Assembly (NCBI GenBank): GCA_019414245.1
Contig: DXMK01000010.1
Span: 1-64,000 of the forward strand
Length of the DNA stretch: 64,000 nucleotides
Reading direction: 5' to 3'
Source of the DNA: Collinsella sp.
Lineage (GTDB): Bacteria; Actinomycetota; Coriobacteriia; Coriobacteriales; Coriobacteriaceae
Within the stretch, counting starts at the first letter, position 1. Every line of letters begins with the position of its first letter. The notes under the pieces are model-generated. The model saw nothing but the letters and a program-made list of their open reading frames with translations, ran no database searches and was not told the origin of the DNA. Below, one piece after another: positions 40,187-48,794 of this stretch. The position numbers were made by a program, and so were the translations under genes.

Positions 40187-41185
40187 ATGCGGCGGGCAGC
40201 AACCGATATAACCGAGCTCTACGCACCACAGTTTGAGCAGTTTGGTCTGCAGCTTTCCGGCAAGGGCGCCGTCTTTACCGGCGAGGTGGCAAACGATCGG
40301 GCACACGGACGCGCATGGATCATGCCTCTCTCCCCCGCCTGCATCGTTATGGAGCATTTCATTACCCCGACGCACGATATGTACCTGGCCGAATACACAC
40401 CCGAACCGTACGCGTGCGTGAGCGAGGTCAGCGCGCCCACGCTCATGTGCATGCCCGAAGCCGGCATAACGCCTGCGAACCTTAAACCCCTGCATGGACC
40501 GTGGCCAAACAATGCCGTGTGCAGCTTTATCCAAGATAACTGTGGCGAGGAGTTAAGCCCACTGTTTGCAGGGCGGCTCTATCACTCGCGCTCGGTGCTC
40601 TTTTTGCCTGGATATTTTGACGAACTGGAGCACCGCTATCCCACCGAGTTCGCAGGGGTGTTTGAGGCATTTGCCGAATCGTGGCACGAGGAGGCGACGT
40701 CTGCCATCTGCCACACGCTGCGCCGGATTAACGAGGAACGCGCCCGCACCGTAGGCGGACACGTCTATATGCAAGGCATCGTGGAGACCATGGTCGCGGA
40801 GCTCGCCTGTTCGCGCGCGGCCCACAAGCAGGCGCAGCAGGCGGCAGACACACGCGCCAGCGTGACCAGTGCCGAAGAAGCAACGGCAATGATTGAGCGC
40901 GCGCTCGACAAAGGCAGGCGTGTGGGTATCAACGAGGTGGCCGAGAGGCTCTACACAAGCCGCTCCAAACTATGCGCCACCTTTAAGGCCCAAACTGGCG
41001 AGTCCCTGGGCGCCTACATTCGCAGACGCCGTATGGAACGAGCACAGGACCTTTTGGCCGACAGCTCACTTTCGATAGCGCAGGTGGCAGAGCGTCTAGG
41101 CTACCCTCAGCAGGCCGCCTTCGCCCAAGCCTTCAAGCAACACACCGGCACCACCCCCACCGCCTGGCGCTCCCAGCATCAATAA
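40187..41185 (+). CDS. AraC-family transcriptional regulator
   Basis: A 332-residue regulator. The C-terminal about 100 residues carry the two AraC helix-turn-helices ('INEVAERLYTSRSKLCATFKAQTGESLGAYIRRRRMERAQDLL' and 'IAQVAERLGYPQQAAFAQAFKQHTGTTP'). The N-terminal part probably binds an effector. It diverges from the ABC exporter operon and most likely controls it. The start is uncertain: ATG 40187 has AAGGGG 12 bp upstream; ATG 40166 or TTG 40139 would lengthen it without a better ribosome site. Confidence 0.88.
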   Translation: MRRAATDITELYAPQFEQFGLQLSGKGAVFTGEVANDRAHGRAWIMPLSPACIVMEHFITPTHDMYLAEYTPEPYACVSEVSAPTLMCMPEAGITPANLKPLHGPWPNNAVCSFIQDNCGEELSPLFAGRLYHSRSVLFLPGYFDELEHRYPTEFAGVFEAFAESWHEEATSAICHTLRRINEERARTVGGHVYMQGIVETMVAELACSRAAHKQAQQAADTRASVTSAEEATAMIERALDKGRRVGINEVAERLYTSRSKLCATFKAQTGESLGAYIRRRRMERAQDLLADSSLSIAQVAERLGYPQQAAFAQAFKQHTGTTPTAWRSQHQ

Positions 41186-41241
41186 AGAGGCGACAAAGGG
41201 ACGGCCCATAAGTCCCACAAGCAGGGAAGACCATTTGCAAT

Positions 41242-41268
41242 GTGACAAAGGGACTGCCCCTTTGTCAC
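41242..41268. repeat. Palindromic repeat family C, copy 2
   Basis: GTGACAAAGGG (41242-41252) and CCCTTTGTCAC (41258-41268) form an 11-bp inverted repeat preceded by TGCAATGTGA, the same context as the copy at 36457. A degenerate half (GACAAAGGGACGGCCC) lies at about 41192. Confidence 0.75.
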
Positions 41269-41277
41269 CCGCACAAA

Positions 41278-41304
41278 AATGGGCGCGCCAACGGCGCGCC
41301 CATT
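41278..41304 (-). terminator. Rho-independent terminator of gatCAB
   Basis: AATGGGCGCGCC (41278-41289) pairs perfectly with 41293-41304 around a 3-nt loop; the minus strand continues TTTG after TTTT. It is behind the large palindrome that follows gatB. Confidence 0.88.
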
Positions 41305-41351
41305 CACTCTATTCCATTCAGCCCGCCTGACCCGAACGGCCGAGTCGTCAC

Positions 41352-41487
41352 GGAACCGAGGGGCCGGGCGCAGGGCCTTGCCTCTCAATGAGTTCCGCAC
41401 GAACAGGAGGCGCCAGTGGCGCCTCCGTCGTGAGTCAGGACTGTCCGAAATTGAGAGGCAAGGCCCTGCGCCCGGCCCCTCGGTTCC
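41352..41487 (-). repeat. Large palindrome with conserved internal boxes, copy 2
   Basis: The arms 41352-41388 and 41451-41487 are a 37-bp perfect inverted repeat. Read on the minus strand (the gatB direction) the interior has the L box TCGGACAGTCCTGACTC (41448-41432), an inner stem GGAGGCGCC/GGCGCCTCC, and the R box TCGTGCGGAACTC (41402-41390). These boxes match the copy at 21177-21318; the arms and inner stem do not. It starts 3 bp behind the gatB stop codon. About 40 bp further on, a separate terminator follows. Confidence 0.85.
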
Positions 41488-41490
41488 CGT

Positions 41491-43167
41491 TTACGAGAGC
41501 GACGTTCTCAGCAACTCGTTGAAGAGCTTCGGGTTGCCCTTGCCGCGGCTTGCCTTCATGCACTGGCCCACCAAAAAGCCGATGACCTTCTGGTTGCCGT
41601 CACGATACTGCTGCGCCTGATCGGCACAGTTTGCCAGCACCTCGTCCACGATCGGCTGCAGCGCGCCGGCATCGCTCACCTGACGCATGCCGCGCTCGTC
41701 GACGATCTTGTTGGGGTCGTCGCCGGTCTGGGCCATGGCCTCAAAAACCTCGTGAGCCTGGTTGGAGCTGATGGCATCGGTCGCCAGCAGCTTAGCCAGC
41801 GCTGCTACCTGAGCCGGCGCGATACCGGACTCGGCGAGCGACACACCCGCGCCCTTAAGGTAGGCGATCATCTCGTTGACCAGCAGGTTTGCGACCGTCT
41901 GGGCCTCTTTGCCAGCCATACCGGCAGCGGCGGCCTCAAAGAACTCGGCAAACTCGGGGTCGCCCGCGATTTGCTCGGCATCGGCAGCCTTAATGCCAAA
42001 GTCGGCCTCAAAACGGGCGCGCTTGGCATCGGGCAGCTCGGGAATCTCGCCACGGCAGCGGTCGATGAACTCGTCGTCCAGATCGAACGGCGCCAGATCG
42101 GGGTCGGGGAACAGACGATAGTCGTCAGCCGTCTCCTTCACACGCATGACCACGGTGCGCTTGCGGCTGGGCTCCCAGTGGCGGGTCTCTTGGTAGATGA
42201 TGCCGCCCTCCTCGAGCACCTCGGCCTGACGGCAGATCTCGTAGGCAAGGCCGTCGTGCAGGCTCTTAAACGAGTTGAGGTTCTTGAGCTCGGTCTTGGT
42301 GCCCAGCTTGGTCTCGCCGCGGCGACGCAGCGACACGTTGCCGTCGCAGCGCATGGAGCCCTTCTCCATGGAGCAGTCCGAAATGCCCAGCGTCACAAAG
42401 ATGCGACGGAGCTTCTCCATAAACAGGCGAGCCTCCTCGGGTGTGCGCAGATCGGGCTCAGTCACGAGCTCAATCAAAGGCGTACCGCAGCGATTGTAGT
42501 CGACGAGCGACTCGGCCGCGGCGGTAATGCGGCCCTCGGCACCGCCCACGTGCACCATCTTGGCGGCGTCCTCCTCCATGTGGATGCGCAGGATGCGGAT
42601 GGGCACCGTGTAGGAACCGTCCTCGCGGCGCTCAGGCATCTGCAGGTTGGATGCATCGTAGCTGGCCAGGTGGCCGGCGCGCTGGTTGCCCTCGCGCATG
42701 GTCGACGTCATGGACGTGGACAGGCCCTCGGCGTTGGCCGAAGCACTCGCCAGGCTCTGTGCCTCGGCCTCGCCAAACGCGCAGTCGGGGCGCTCGGCGG
42801 CACCGCGACCGGTCACGTCCAGATCCAGGTGGCCGTACATGGCAAAGGCGACCGGACCCTGCGTGGTCTGGAAGTTCTTGGCCATGTCGGGATAGAAGTA
42901 GTGCTTGCGGTAGAACATCGAGTGACGCTGGATCTCGCAGTTGGTGGCGAGACCGGCCTTGACGATGCTCTCGATGGCGCGCTTGTTGGGCACCGGCAGG
43001 GCGCCGGGCAGGCCCAGGCACACCGGGCACACGTTGGCGTTGGGCTCGTCATCGTGGCTGAGCTTGCAGTTGCAGAACATCTTGGTATCGAGTGCGGTGA
43101 GCTCGGTATGGATCTCCAGGCCGATCACGGCCTCCCAATCCTGCAGGACCTCGGAAAGCTCCTTCAT
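41491..43167 (-). CDS. gatB: Asp-tRNA(Asn)/Glu-tRNA(Gln) amidotransferase subunit B
   Basis: A 558-residue GatB, the subunit that binds and activates the mischarged tRNA and phosphorylates its amino acid. Family landmarks are 'AVIGLEIHTELT', 'CLGLPGALPVPN', 'IHMEEDAAKMVH', 'VDYNRCGTPLIELVTEPD' and the C-terminal tRNA-binding 'KVIGFLVGQCMKASRGKGNP'. It is about 80 residues longer than usual (about 476): an insertion lies at about residues 118-190, between 'YGHLDLDVTG' and 'VPIRILRIHMEEDA', Ala/Ser/Glu-rich and without frameshift. The ATG overlaps the gatA stop (TAATG). Confidence 0.96.
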   Translation of the reverse strand: MKELSEVLQDWEAVIGLEIHTELTALDTKMFCNCKLSHDDEPNANVCPVCLGLPGALPVPNKRAIESIVKAGLATNCEIQRHSMFYRKHYFYPDMAKNFQTTQGPVAFAMYGHLDLDVTGRGAAERPDCAFGEAEAQSLASASANAEGLSTSMTSTMREGNQRAGHLASYDASNLQMPERREDGSYTVPIRILRIHMEEDAAKMVHVGGAEGRITAAAESLVDYNRCGTPLIELVTEPDLRTPEEARLFMEKLRRIFVTLGISDCSMEKGSMRCDGNVSLRRRGETKLGTKTELKNLNSFKSLHDGLAYEICRQAEVLEEGGIIYQETRHWEPSRKRTVVMRVKETADDYRLFPDPDLAPFDLDDEFIDRCRGEIPELPDAKRARFEADFGIKAADAEQIAGDPEFAEFFEAAAAGMAGKEAQTVANLLVNEMIAYLKGAGVSLAESGIAPAQVAALAKLLATDAISSNQAHEVFEAMAQTGDDPNKIVDERGMRQVSDAGALQPIVDEVLANCADQAQQYRDGNQKVIGFLVGQCMKASRGKGNPKLFNELLRTSLS

Positions 43168-44681
43168 TACAGCTCGCCTCCCTTCCCGGCAAAATCGGGC
43201 GCGACGGAAAGCGCGGGCGCACCCGTGGCGGCATCGGCAAAGCCGCGCTCCAGGGCGCGGGCAAACGTGAGCAGTTGACGGTCCTTAAAGGCCGGACCCA
43301 CCAGCTGGGCAGAAACGGGCAGCTGGGTATCCTCGCCCAGGCCCAGCGGCACCGAGATACCACCGTTGCCGCAGATGTTGAGCGAAATGGTGTACAGGTC
43401 GGAAAGGTACATCTGCGTGGGGTCGCTAATCTCGCCAAACTTAAAGGCCGTGCGCGGCGAGGCGGGCATGAGGATGGTGTCCACCTTGGCATACGCGGCG
43501 TCGTAGTCCTGCGTGATGAGCGTGCGGGCCTTTTGCGCAGCGTAGTAGTACTTGTCGTACACGCCCGAGCTCAGCAGGTAGGCGCCGAGCATCTGACGGC
43601 GCTTGGCCTCGGCGCCAAAGCCGTGGGCGCGCGACAGCGAGCTCTGGTCGGACAGGTTGGCGCAGCCCTCCTCCTGATAGCCGTAGCGAATGCCGTCAAA
43701 GCGGGCCAAGTTTGAGAACGCCTCGGCCGGGCCGATGACGTAGTAGGCGGCGATGGCGGCGTCTAGGTGCGGCAGGTCGACCTCCACGAGCTCGGCGCCC
43801 TGGTTCTGCAGCTCCTGAGCGGCGCGCTGAACAGCGGCCTTGACCTCAGGCGTCAGGCCCTCGGCCTCCATAAACGCGGGGATGATGCCCACACGCTTGC
43901 CCTCGATGCTGTCGTTGAGATGCTCGGTAAAGTCGACGGCACAGTCCTGGCTGGTGCAGTCGTACGGATCGTGGCCCGCGCCGGTAAGCGCGTTCATGGC
44001 CAGCGCGACATCCTCGACCGTGCGGCCAAAGGGGCCCACCTGGTCGAGTGACGAGCCAAAGGCGACCACGCCGTAACGGCTCACGGCGCCATACGTGGGC
44101 TTAAAGCCCACCACGCCGCACAGCGACGCCGGCTGGCGAATGGAGCCGCCGGTATCCGAGCCCAGCGAGAGCGCGACTTCGCCCGCAGCGACGGCAGCAG
44201 CGGAGCCGCCCGAAGAGCCGCCGGGCACGCGCTCGATATCCCAGGGGTTGTTAGTGCGATGGAACGCCGAACTCTCGGTGGAGCTGCCGAAGGCAAACTC
44301 ATCCATGTTGGCCTTGCCCACGGGCAGGCAGCCGGCATCGAGCATGCGCTGGACGCAGGTGGCGGTGTAAACGCTCTGGTAGTCCTCGAGCATACGGGAA
44401 GCGCAGGTGGTGCGCGTGCCCACGAGGTTCATGTTGTCCTTGATGGCCAGCGGCACGCCCGCGAGCGGGGGCAGCGGCTTTCCGGCGGCACGGTCGGCAT
44501 CCACGCGCGCGGCGGCCTCGAGCGCAAGCTCAGGCGACACCTGTAGGAAGGCCTGGACCCCGCCCTCGCGCGCCTCGATGGCGGCAAGGGAGGCCTGGGC
44601 CACCTCGGTAGCGGTAAAGTCGCCGGCGGCAACGCCCGCGGCGATCTGGGCGGCGGTAAGGGAATCGAAGCTCTGCGCCAT
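43167..44681 (-). CDS. gatA: Asp-tRNA(Asn)/Glu-tRNA(Gln) amidotransferase subunit A
   Basis: A 504-residue amidase-signature enzyme that releases ammonia from glutamine for GatB. The Ser-cisSer-Lys triad is recognisable: Lys in 'LAIKDNMNL', the 'GGSSGGSAAAVAAG' loop and the nucleophile in 'GSDTGGSIRQPASLCG'. The ATG overlaps the gatC stop and its stop overlaps the gatB start, so all three are translationally coupled. Confidence 0.97.
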   Translation of the reverse strand: MAQSFDSLTAAQIAAGVAAGDFTATEVAQASLAAIEAREGGVQAFLQVSPELALEAAARVDADRAAGKPLPPLAGVPLAIKDNMNLVGTRTTCASRMLEDYQSVYTATCVQRMLDAGCLPVGKANMDEFAFGSSTESSAFHRTNNPWDIERVPGGSSGGSAAAVAAGEVALSLGSDTGGSIRQPASLCGVVGFKPTYGAVSRYGVVAFGSSLDQVGPFGRTVEDVALAMNALTGAGHDPYDCTSQDCAVDFTEHLNDSIEGKRVGIIPAFMEAEGLTPEVKAAVQRAAQELQNQGAELVEVDLPHLDAAIAAYYVIGPAEAFSNLARFDGIRYGYQEEGCANLSDQSSLSRAHGFGAEAKRRQMLGAYLLSSGVYDKYYYAAQKARTLITQDYDAAYAKVDTILMPASPRTAFKFGEISDPTQMYLSDLYTISLNICGNGGISVPLGLGEDTQLPVSAQLVGPAFKDRQLLTFARALERGFADAATGAPALSVAPDFAGKGGEL

Positions 44682-44992
44682 TACTCGCTCTCCCCCTCTC
44701 CCAAAATGGACGGCACGCGGAAGTAGCGGTCGCGCGCGCTGCCGGCGTTTTCGAGCGCGACGTCGAGCGGCAGGTCGCGCTCGGGCTCGCGCAGGTCATC
44801 GCCCATCACGTTGGACAGGCTTCCGATGGGATGGAACGTGGGCTCCACGTCGGGTAAGTCATATTGCAAGACGGGCTCGAGCATCTGGACGGCGTCGTTC
44901 ATGTAGGACGTCATCTGGGTGAGCTCGTCATCGGTCAGTGCGATCTTTGCGTACTCGGCGATGCCGCGCACGTCTTTCTCGCTGAGTGCCAT
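44681..44992 (-). CDS. gatC: Asp-tRNA(Asn)/Glu-tRNA(Gln) amidotransferase subunit C
   Basis: A 103-residue GatC, which holds the A and B subunits together. The N-terminal helix pattern 'ALSEKDVRGIAEYAKIALTDDELTQM' and the C-terminal 'DRYFRVPSILGEGESE' fit the family. AAGGGAG precedes the ATG at 44992. First gene of the operon. Confidence 0.94.
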   Translation of the reverse strand: MALSEKDVRGIAEYAKIALTDDELTQMTSYMNDAVQMLEPVLQYDLPDVEPTFHPIGSLSNVMGDDLREPERDLPLDVALENAGSARDRYFRVPSILGEGESE

Positions 44993-45195
44993 AGGCGCTC
45001 CCTTCCGCATAACAGATAAACCGCTCTAGTATACAAGGCAACGCCGCTTGGAGCAGGTGCTTTACCTAAATGCAGCGAAAACGTAACGAGGGCGGCGGTT
45101 GGCAGGCTGCGGGCTGGCGGTTCTGCAGCGAAACCTGCATCGTCCATAGCGAAAACCGTCCCGCCCGAAACAAAGACCGTCTAGCCCACAACGAT

Positions 45196-45258
45196 AACCA
45201 TCACAACATTCGACGCTTTTCGTCAAAATCGCGATTTTCATCGAATGTTGTGATGGTT
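45196..45258. repeat. Palindromic repeat family B, copy 1
   Basis: AACCATCACAACATTCGA (45196-45213) and its complement (45241-45258) form an 18-bp perfect stem; the interior contains AAAATCGCGATTTT. Copies at 55386, 59494 and 60736 share arms and interior order, all in the same orientation. Confidence 0.85.
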
Positions 45259-45269
45259 TGGAAGCCCCG

Positions 45270-45304
45270 ACCACCACAAAGGTACCTGTCCCCTTTGTGG
45301 TGGT
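45270..45304. repeat. Palindromic repeat family A, copy 2
   Basis: ACCACCACAAAGG (45270-45282) and complement (45292-45304) around a loop with TACCTGTCC, the reverse orientation of copy 1. It is 11 bp from the B element and 13 bp from the sortase stop. Confidence 0.8.
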
Positions 45305-45317
45305 TCTGAAGAATGTC

Positions 45318-46256
45318 TTATGCCGAGGCCTTGGCCTTGCGGCGCTTGCGGATCGCGTGGATCACGATGTCCAGCAGCAACAGCACAATGGCTACGACCA
45401 CGATGAGCACGGCAAACTCGCGCTTGCCCCAGTGGCGGCCGGCCAGCGACTTTTGCTTGTCGACGTCCTTCTTGTTGTATTTGGTGCGCACGCAATGCAC
45501 CAACAGGCGATGGTCGTTCACGCCGTAGGGCGTGCAGGTGACGAGCGTCACCTTGTCGGCGCCCGGCTCGATGGTCAGCGACTCCATCTCCTCGGGCAGC
45601 ACCACCTCGGAGTCCACCATCTTGTAGGCAAGCGTCTTGTTCATGGTGTGCAGCAGCACCAGGTCGCCGGGCTCCAGCGAGTGGATATCGTCGAACATGC
45701 TCAGGTTGCGCATGCCCGAGTGCGCGGTGAGCACGCAGTGCGTCGAGGTGCCGCCCACCGGCAGGCTCGTGCCTTCCAGGTGGCCGACGCCCGCCATAAG
45801 GACCTCTTCGCTCGTGCCGTGGTAGATGGGCATGCTCACGTCGATGGAGGGGATCTCGACCCAGCTCATCATGGGGTCGCGGTCAAAGATGAGCTGCTGA
45901 GCGTAGGGCTCGATCTGGTCGGCGGGAAGCTCGGTGGCCTCGCCCGCCAGCTGCTCGTTAAAGGAGCGCGCCTGGAGCAGGATGCGCTCGCGCTCCTCGG
46001 CAGACAGCGCGTCCACGGTGCTGGACACGGTGCTGATCTGGTTGAACACGCCCGAGGCCTCGAGCCGGTCCAAGATCCACGGCCAGGTCATAAGGCCCAC
46101 GCCGATAAGGATGATGACGATGGTGATGAGCCGGTCGGCCCAGCGCGGCAGTCGCTTGCGACAGCGCTTGGGCTTTGGTTGAGGTTTGGGCTGAGGGCTT
46201 GAGCCGCCGTTGTCCGCGGCGTTATTGCTCTTCATATGTTTGGCACCCTGCACCAT
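45318..46256 (-). CDS. Class C (pilus-assembling) sortase
   Basis: A 312-residue sortase that links pilin subunits through their sorting motifs outside the membrane. It has a membrane helix at about residues 43-62 and another near the C-terminus (about 283-302), the class C layout. The catalytic His is in 'VLTAHSG', Cys in 'LVTCTPYG' and Arg in 'NDHRLLV'. A DPMMSW segment near residue 128 is the likely lid over the active site. AGGAG precedes the ATG at 46256. It is the last gene of the pilus locus and sits behind the small peptide gene. Confidence 0.93.
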   Translation of the reverse strand: MVQGAKHMKSNNAADNGGSSPQPKPQPKPKRCRKRLPRWADRLITIVIILIGVGLMTWPWILDRLEASGVFNQISTVSSTVDALSAEERERILLQARSFNEQLAGEATELPADQIEPYAQQLIFDRDPMMSWVEIPSIDVSMPIYHGTSEEVLMAGVGHLEGTSLPVGGTSTHCVLTAHSGMRNLSMFDDIHSLEPGDLVLLHTMNKTLAYKMVDSEVVLPEEMESLTIEPGADKVTLVTCTPYGVNDHRLLVHCVRTKYNKKDVDKQKSLAGRHWGKREFAVLIVVVAIVLLLLDIVIHAIRKRRKAKASA

Positions 46257-46426
46257 CGCCGGTCACTCCTTTACAGCTCAGGTTGTCTAAACAAATAATA
46301 GCCGATTAGCGAGCTTCCGCGCCGGACAACGCAGCCTGGCAGCATTGCACAGCGCGAGTATGGGCCCGCATTTGAGTTTTCAAAATGTCCCGGATCGGCG
46401 GGGCGATTCGGGATACAATAGCTACA

Positions 46427-46515
46427 GGAAACGACGCACCCCGCGTAAGTGATCGAAAGCGCGGGCGACCAGTTTCCGGTGTTGTTAAATGCCCGGGCCT
46501 CTAACCCCGGGCATT
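46427..46515 (+). ncRNA. Putative small RNA with terminator, antisense side of the pilus locus
   Basis: A plausible RNA on the plus strand. A TACAAT -10-like box at 46414-46419 is followed by stem GGAAAC/GTTTCC (46427-46432 and 46472-46477), an inner stem CCCGCG/CGCGGG (46440-46445 and 46460-46465) and a terminator hairpin (46488-46515) ending in CTTATTT. There is no clear -35. It matches no RNA family that I know. It faces the 3' end of the small peptide gene at 46517-46669, so antisense action is possible. Confidence 0.45.
46488..46515. terminator. Hairpin between putative RNA and small peptide gene
   Basis: AATGCCCGGG (46488-46497) pairs perfectly with 46506-46515 around an 8-nt loop. It directly abuts the small peptide stop (46517-46519) and follows the putative plus-strand RNA, so it could end both transcripts. 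Confidence 0.7.
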
Positions 46516-46516
46516 C

Positions 46517-46669
46517 TTATTTGCGCTTGTTGCGGCGCAAATGCCTTCTACCGTCCGCACCGCGCGTGCGCCTACGGACCTTAAACCGAACCTCATACGA
46601 GTCAAGAAACGCGATGACGAACGTGCCCACCGCCGCGAGGGCGGCGAGCGCGTTAAGGAATTTCAGCAT
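46517..46669 (-). CDS. 50-residue hydrophobic-cationic peptide
   Basis: A short gene with a strong GGAGG 7 bp before its ATG. Residues 1-22 are a hydrophobic membrane helix ('LNALAALAAVGTFVIAF'), and the C-terminal half is very basic (about 16 Arg/Lys in the last 25). The form is that of a small membrane peptide or type I toxin-like peptide. It lies between a pilin terminator and sortase, on the pilus strand. Existence rests on ribosome site, composition and context; homology not checked. Confidence 0.55.
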   Translation of the reverse strand: MLKFLNALAALAAVGTFVIAFLDSYEVRFKVRRRTRGADGRRHLRRNKRK

Positions 46670-46973
46670 TTGGGGACCTCCGATCGAGTCGTCGGCCGCC
46701 CGCGCACGGGATGCGTCGCAAAGCCATTTTACTGCGAGCGTATGCACCCACAGCCGGTAAACGCGATTTTGACAAACATTTGTTCGATATTCATACGCTT
46801 GATCCATCGGACGGTGGAGGCTGGCTGCGTTATCCCAAAAAACGGGGCAGGCTCCAGCGCGGAGTCTGCCCCGAAAAGAAAATGGCGAAGCAAGAACGTG
46901 GATGGACGAGAAAAGTGTCCGCAAGTCTCATGGCCATCACATCCCACCTGCCAAAGGGATAGGTGAGTGAGCG
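46670..46973. other. Gap between major pilin and small peptide gene
   Basis: It holds the pilin terminator hairpin (46843-46873) and a possible minus-strand promoter for the peptide gene with a TAAAAT -10-like box at 46731-46726. No other feature is seen. Confidence 0.4.
46843..46873 (-). terminator. Rho-independent terminator of the pilin genes
   Basis: CGGGGCAGGCTCC (46843-46855) pairs with 46861-46873 with one mismatch; on the minus strand a run of six T follows. It separates the pilins from the small peptide and sortase, whose expression must use readthrough or another promoter. Confidence 0.88.
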
Positions 46974-48686
46974 CTACTCCTGCTCGGACTCCTCAGCCTG
47001 CTTACGGCTGCGGATGAGGTGCGCCACACCGATGCACAGCACCGCGCCACCAGCGATCCAAGTGAAGGTCACACCGTTGAGGCCGGTGAGGGGAAGGCCA
47101 ACCTGCTTGGTATCACCAACGGTGATGTTGAAGGTGCCATCATCGGTGTTAATAAGGGTGCCTTCTTTGAAATCAAGCTTGTTATCGCCAACCTTTCCGG
47201 CACTTGTATCGTTGAGACCGGCGATAATCTTGTCGCCCTGGTTCTTAGGATCAAGCGTGCCAGCGAGCCCAGTAAGGCCGGCACCCGGATCATCGGCGGT
47301 CATGGTCGGCTTGATCTCGAAGGTGAAGGGGTCGACCGCAGTGTAACCAGAGGGGGCAGAAGTCTCCTTGACGGTGTAGACACCGGCATCGAGACCGGTA
47401 AGCGTAATGACGCCCTGTCTGTTCGTTGAAAGAACAACCTCGGTGTCACTCAATGTGCCGTCATCCTTGACATATTTAACGTCTTTGCTGCTCTCGTCTC
47501 CTTGGGTCGTAATGGTGAACTGGGCATTTTCAAGTGCCTTCTCGGTACCCAAATCGACCTTGTTGATCTTGAGGCCGTAGGTATAGTCCTTGACCGTGTC
47601 AGGGACGGTCTGACCTCGTGTCGAAGTCATAGGGTTGTTGGAGTAGTGAAGCGTTACGGTGTTGAGGTTGCCCTCTTTGCTGTTATTCAAGCCAACAACG
47701 GCACTATCATTAATCCGTGCAGTATAGGAAACGACGATGCAGGAGTCCTTGGTGACGCCAGCGACGTTCTTCAGGTTATCGCAGGTCCACGTCGTCGTCT
47801 TGCTGCCATCGGCGGCAGCCTTGGCGGTCGACGGCGTGAAATAATTGGTGATATCCGTGACCTTCGCGTGATTGAGATCGGCCTTCGCGGCATCCTTGTT
47901 CGCATACAGGTAGACCTTGGCGGCGCCCTGCAGCGTCAGGCCCTTGGAGATCTGGTCGGAGAACTGATAGTAATATGTGTTGTACTTGTCGAAGTTCTCG
48001 GCGACGGTGCCGTAGAGGTTGTACGTCACGTCCTGGCCGATTTGGGAGTCGGCGGCATCGCACTCTTTGTTATCGGCATCGCTCACGATCTTCTTCTCGA
48101 CGGTGGGGATTCCCGTTTTCTCGGTTACTTTAACGGGTGTGTCACCCACGACAGTGAAGATGGGGGACGTGCCTGCCTCGCCCTCTCCGATGGTGCCAGC
48201 TTTGGTCACAAAGAGCCAGTAACCGTGCTCAAGACCGGAAACGGTTTTGTTGTTCGTAGTAGCGCGTGTGGCAAGACCGTCTACGGCGTCAGCAATCTTG
48301 TACGCAGCGGAATCAGGCGCCACGCAGGTCGTAGCATCGGTTCCCTTTACCTCATTCGTGATCCAGTCCGCGGCGTCCTGGGCGGTCGTTCCCGTATAGG
48401 ACTTGTCCTCTGCGTTGATGACGCCCTCGACAGCATTCTGCACCTCTGTGTTTACCCACGCGATGTTGCTGACTTTCCCACCGTCAACATCGGCCTTAAA
48501 GATCTGATAGCCCTCGAACTCGGTAGTGTTGCCCTTAACGTTCGTGATGGTCACCGAGCCATTCGCAGTCGCAGCACCCTCCGCAGCAAACGCCATACTC
48601 ACCGGGGCCATGACTCCACCGAAGCTCAGGGCTGCGGTGAGGCCAGCGGTTACTGCCAGGCGTGCGATGTTCTTGCTCATGCTCAT
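46974..48686 (-). CDS. LPxTG pilin, probable major shaft subunit
   Basis: A 570-residue surface protein. A signal peptide ends near 'PVSMAFAAEG'. Isopeptide-forming D2/Cna-B-like domains follow, with a Lys-containing 'TGIPTVEKKIVSD' segment near residue 190 as a candidate linkage site and an E-box-like 'YTVKETSAPSGYTA' near the C-terminus. It ends LPLTG, a membrane helix and 'RSRKQAEESEQE'. The start at 48686 follows GGAGG by 8 bp. It is the last gene before the terminator, and as the subunit with a typical LPxTG motif it is probably the shaft; assignment is inference. Confidence 0.87.
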   Translation of the reverse strand: MSMSKNIARLAVTAGLTAALSFGGVMAPVSMAFAAEGAATANGSVTITNVKGNTTEFEGYQIFKADVDGGKVSNIAWVNTEVQNAVEGVINAEDKSYTGTTAQDAADWITNEVKGTDATTCVAPDSAAYKIADAVDGLATRATTNNKTVSGLEHGYWLFVTKAGTIGEGEAGTSPIFTVVGDTPVKVTEKTGIPTVEKKIVSDADNKECDAADSQIGQDVTYNLYGTVAENFDKYNTYYYQFSDQISKGLTLQGAAKVYLYANKDAAKADLNHAKVTDITNYFTPSTAKAAADGSKTTTWTCDNLKNVAGVTKDSCIVVSYTARINDSAVVGLNNSKEGNLNTVTLHYSNNPMTSTRGQTVPDTVKDYTYGLKINKVDLGTEKALENAQFTITTQGDESSKDVKYVKDDGTLSDTEVVLSTNRQGVITLTGLDAGVYTVKETSAPSGYTAVDPFTFEIKPTMTADDPGAGLTGLAGTLDPKNQGDKIIAGLNDTSAGKVGDNKLDFKEGTLINTDDGTFNITVGDTKQVGLPLTGLNGVTFTWIAGGAVLCIGVAHLIRSRKQAEESEQE

Positions 48687-48794
48687 CTTCTTTTCCTCCG
48701 TTTTCCGTTTGATTCTCATTCGATCGATCATCATCTGTCTGTGTCTTAGCATCTACTTCGCTACGTCTCGCCCCGCTCTCTGTGGGGCTGCCAG

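Larger units (their letters stand above)
44993..45317. other. Intergenic region left of the pilus island, with B and A palindromes
   Basis: No supported gene. It carries the gatCAB promoter region next to gatC and then a family B palindrome (45196-45258) followed by a family A palindrome (45270-45304), which directly precedes the sortase stop. Confidence 0.6.

Noticed and set aside
46711..46962. 83-residue plus-strand frame behind the putative small RNA
   Set aside because: No ribosome site; includes both arms of the pilin terminator hairpin; opposite strand carries the supported features.
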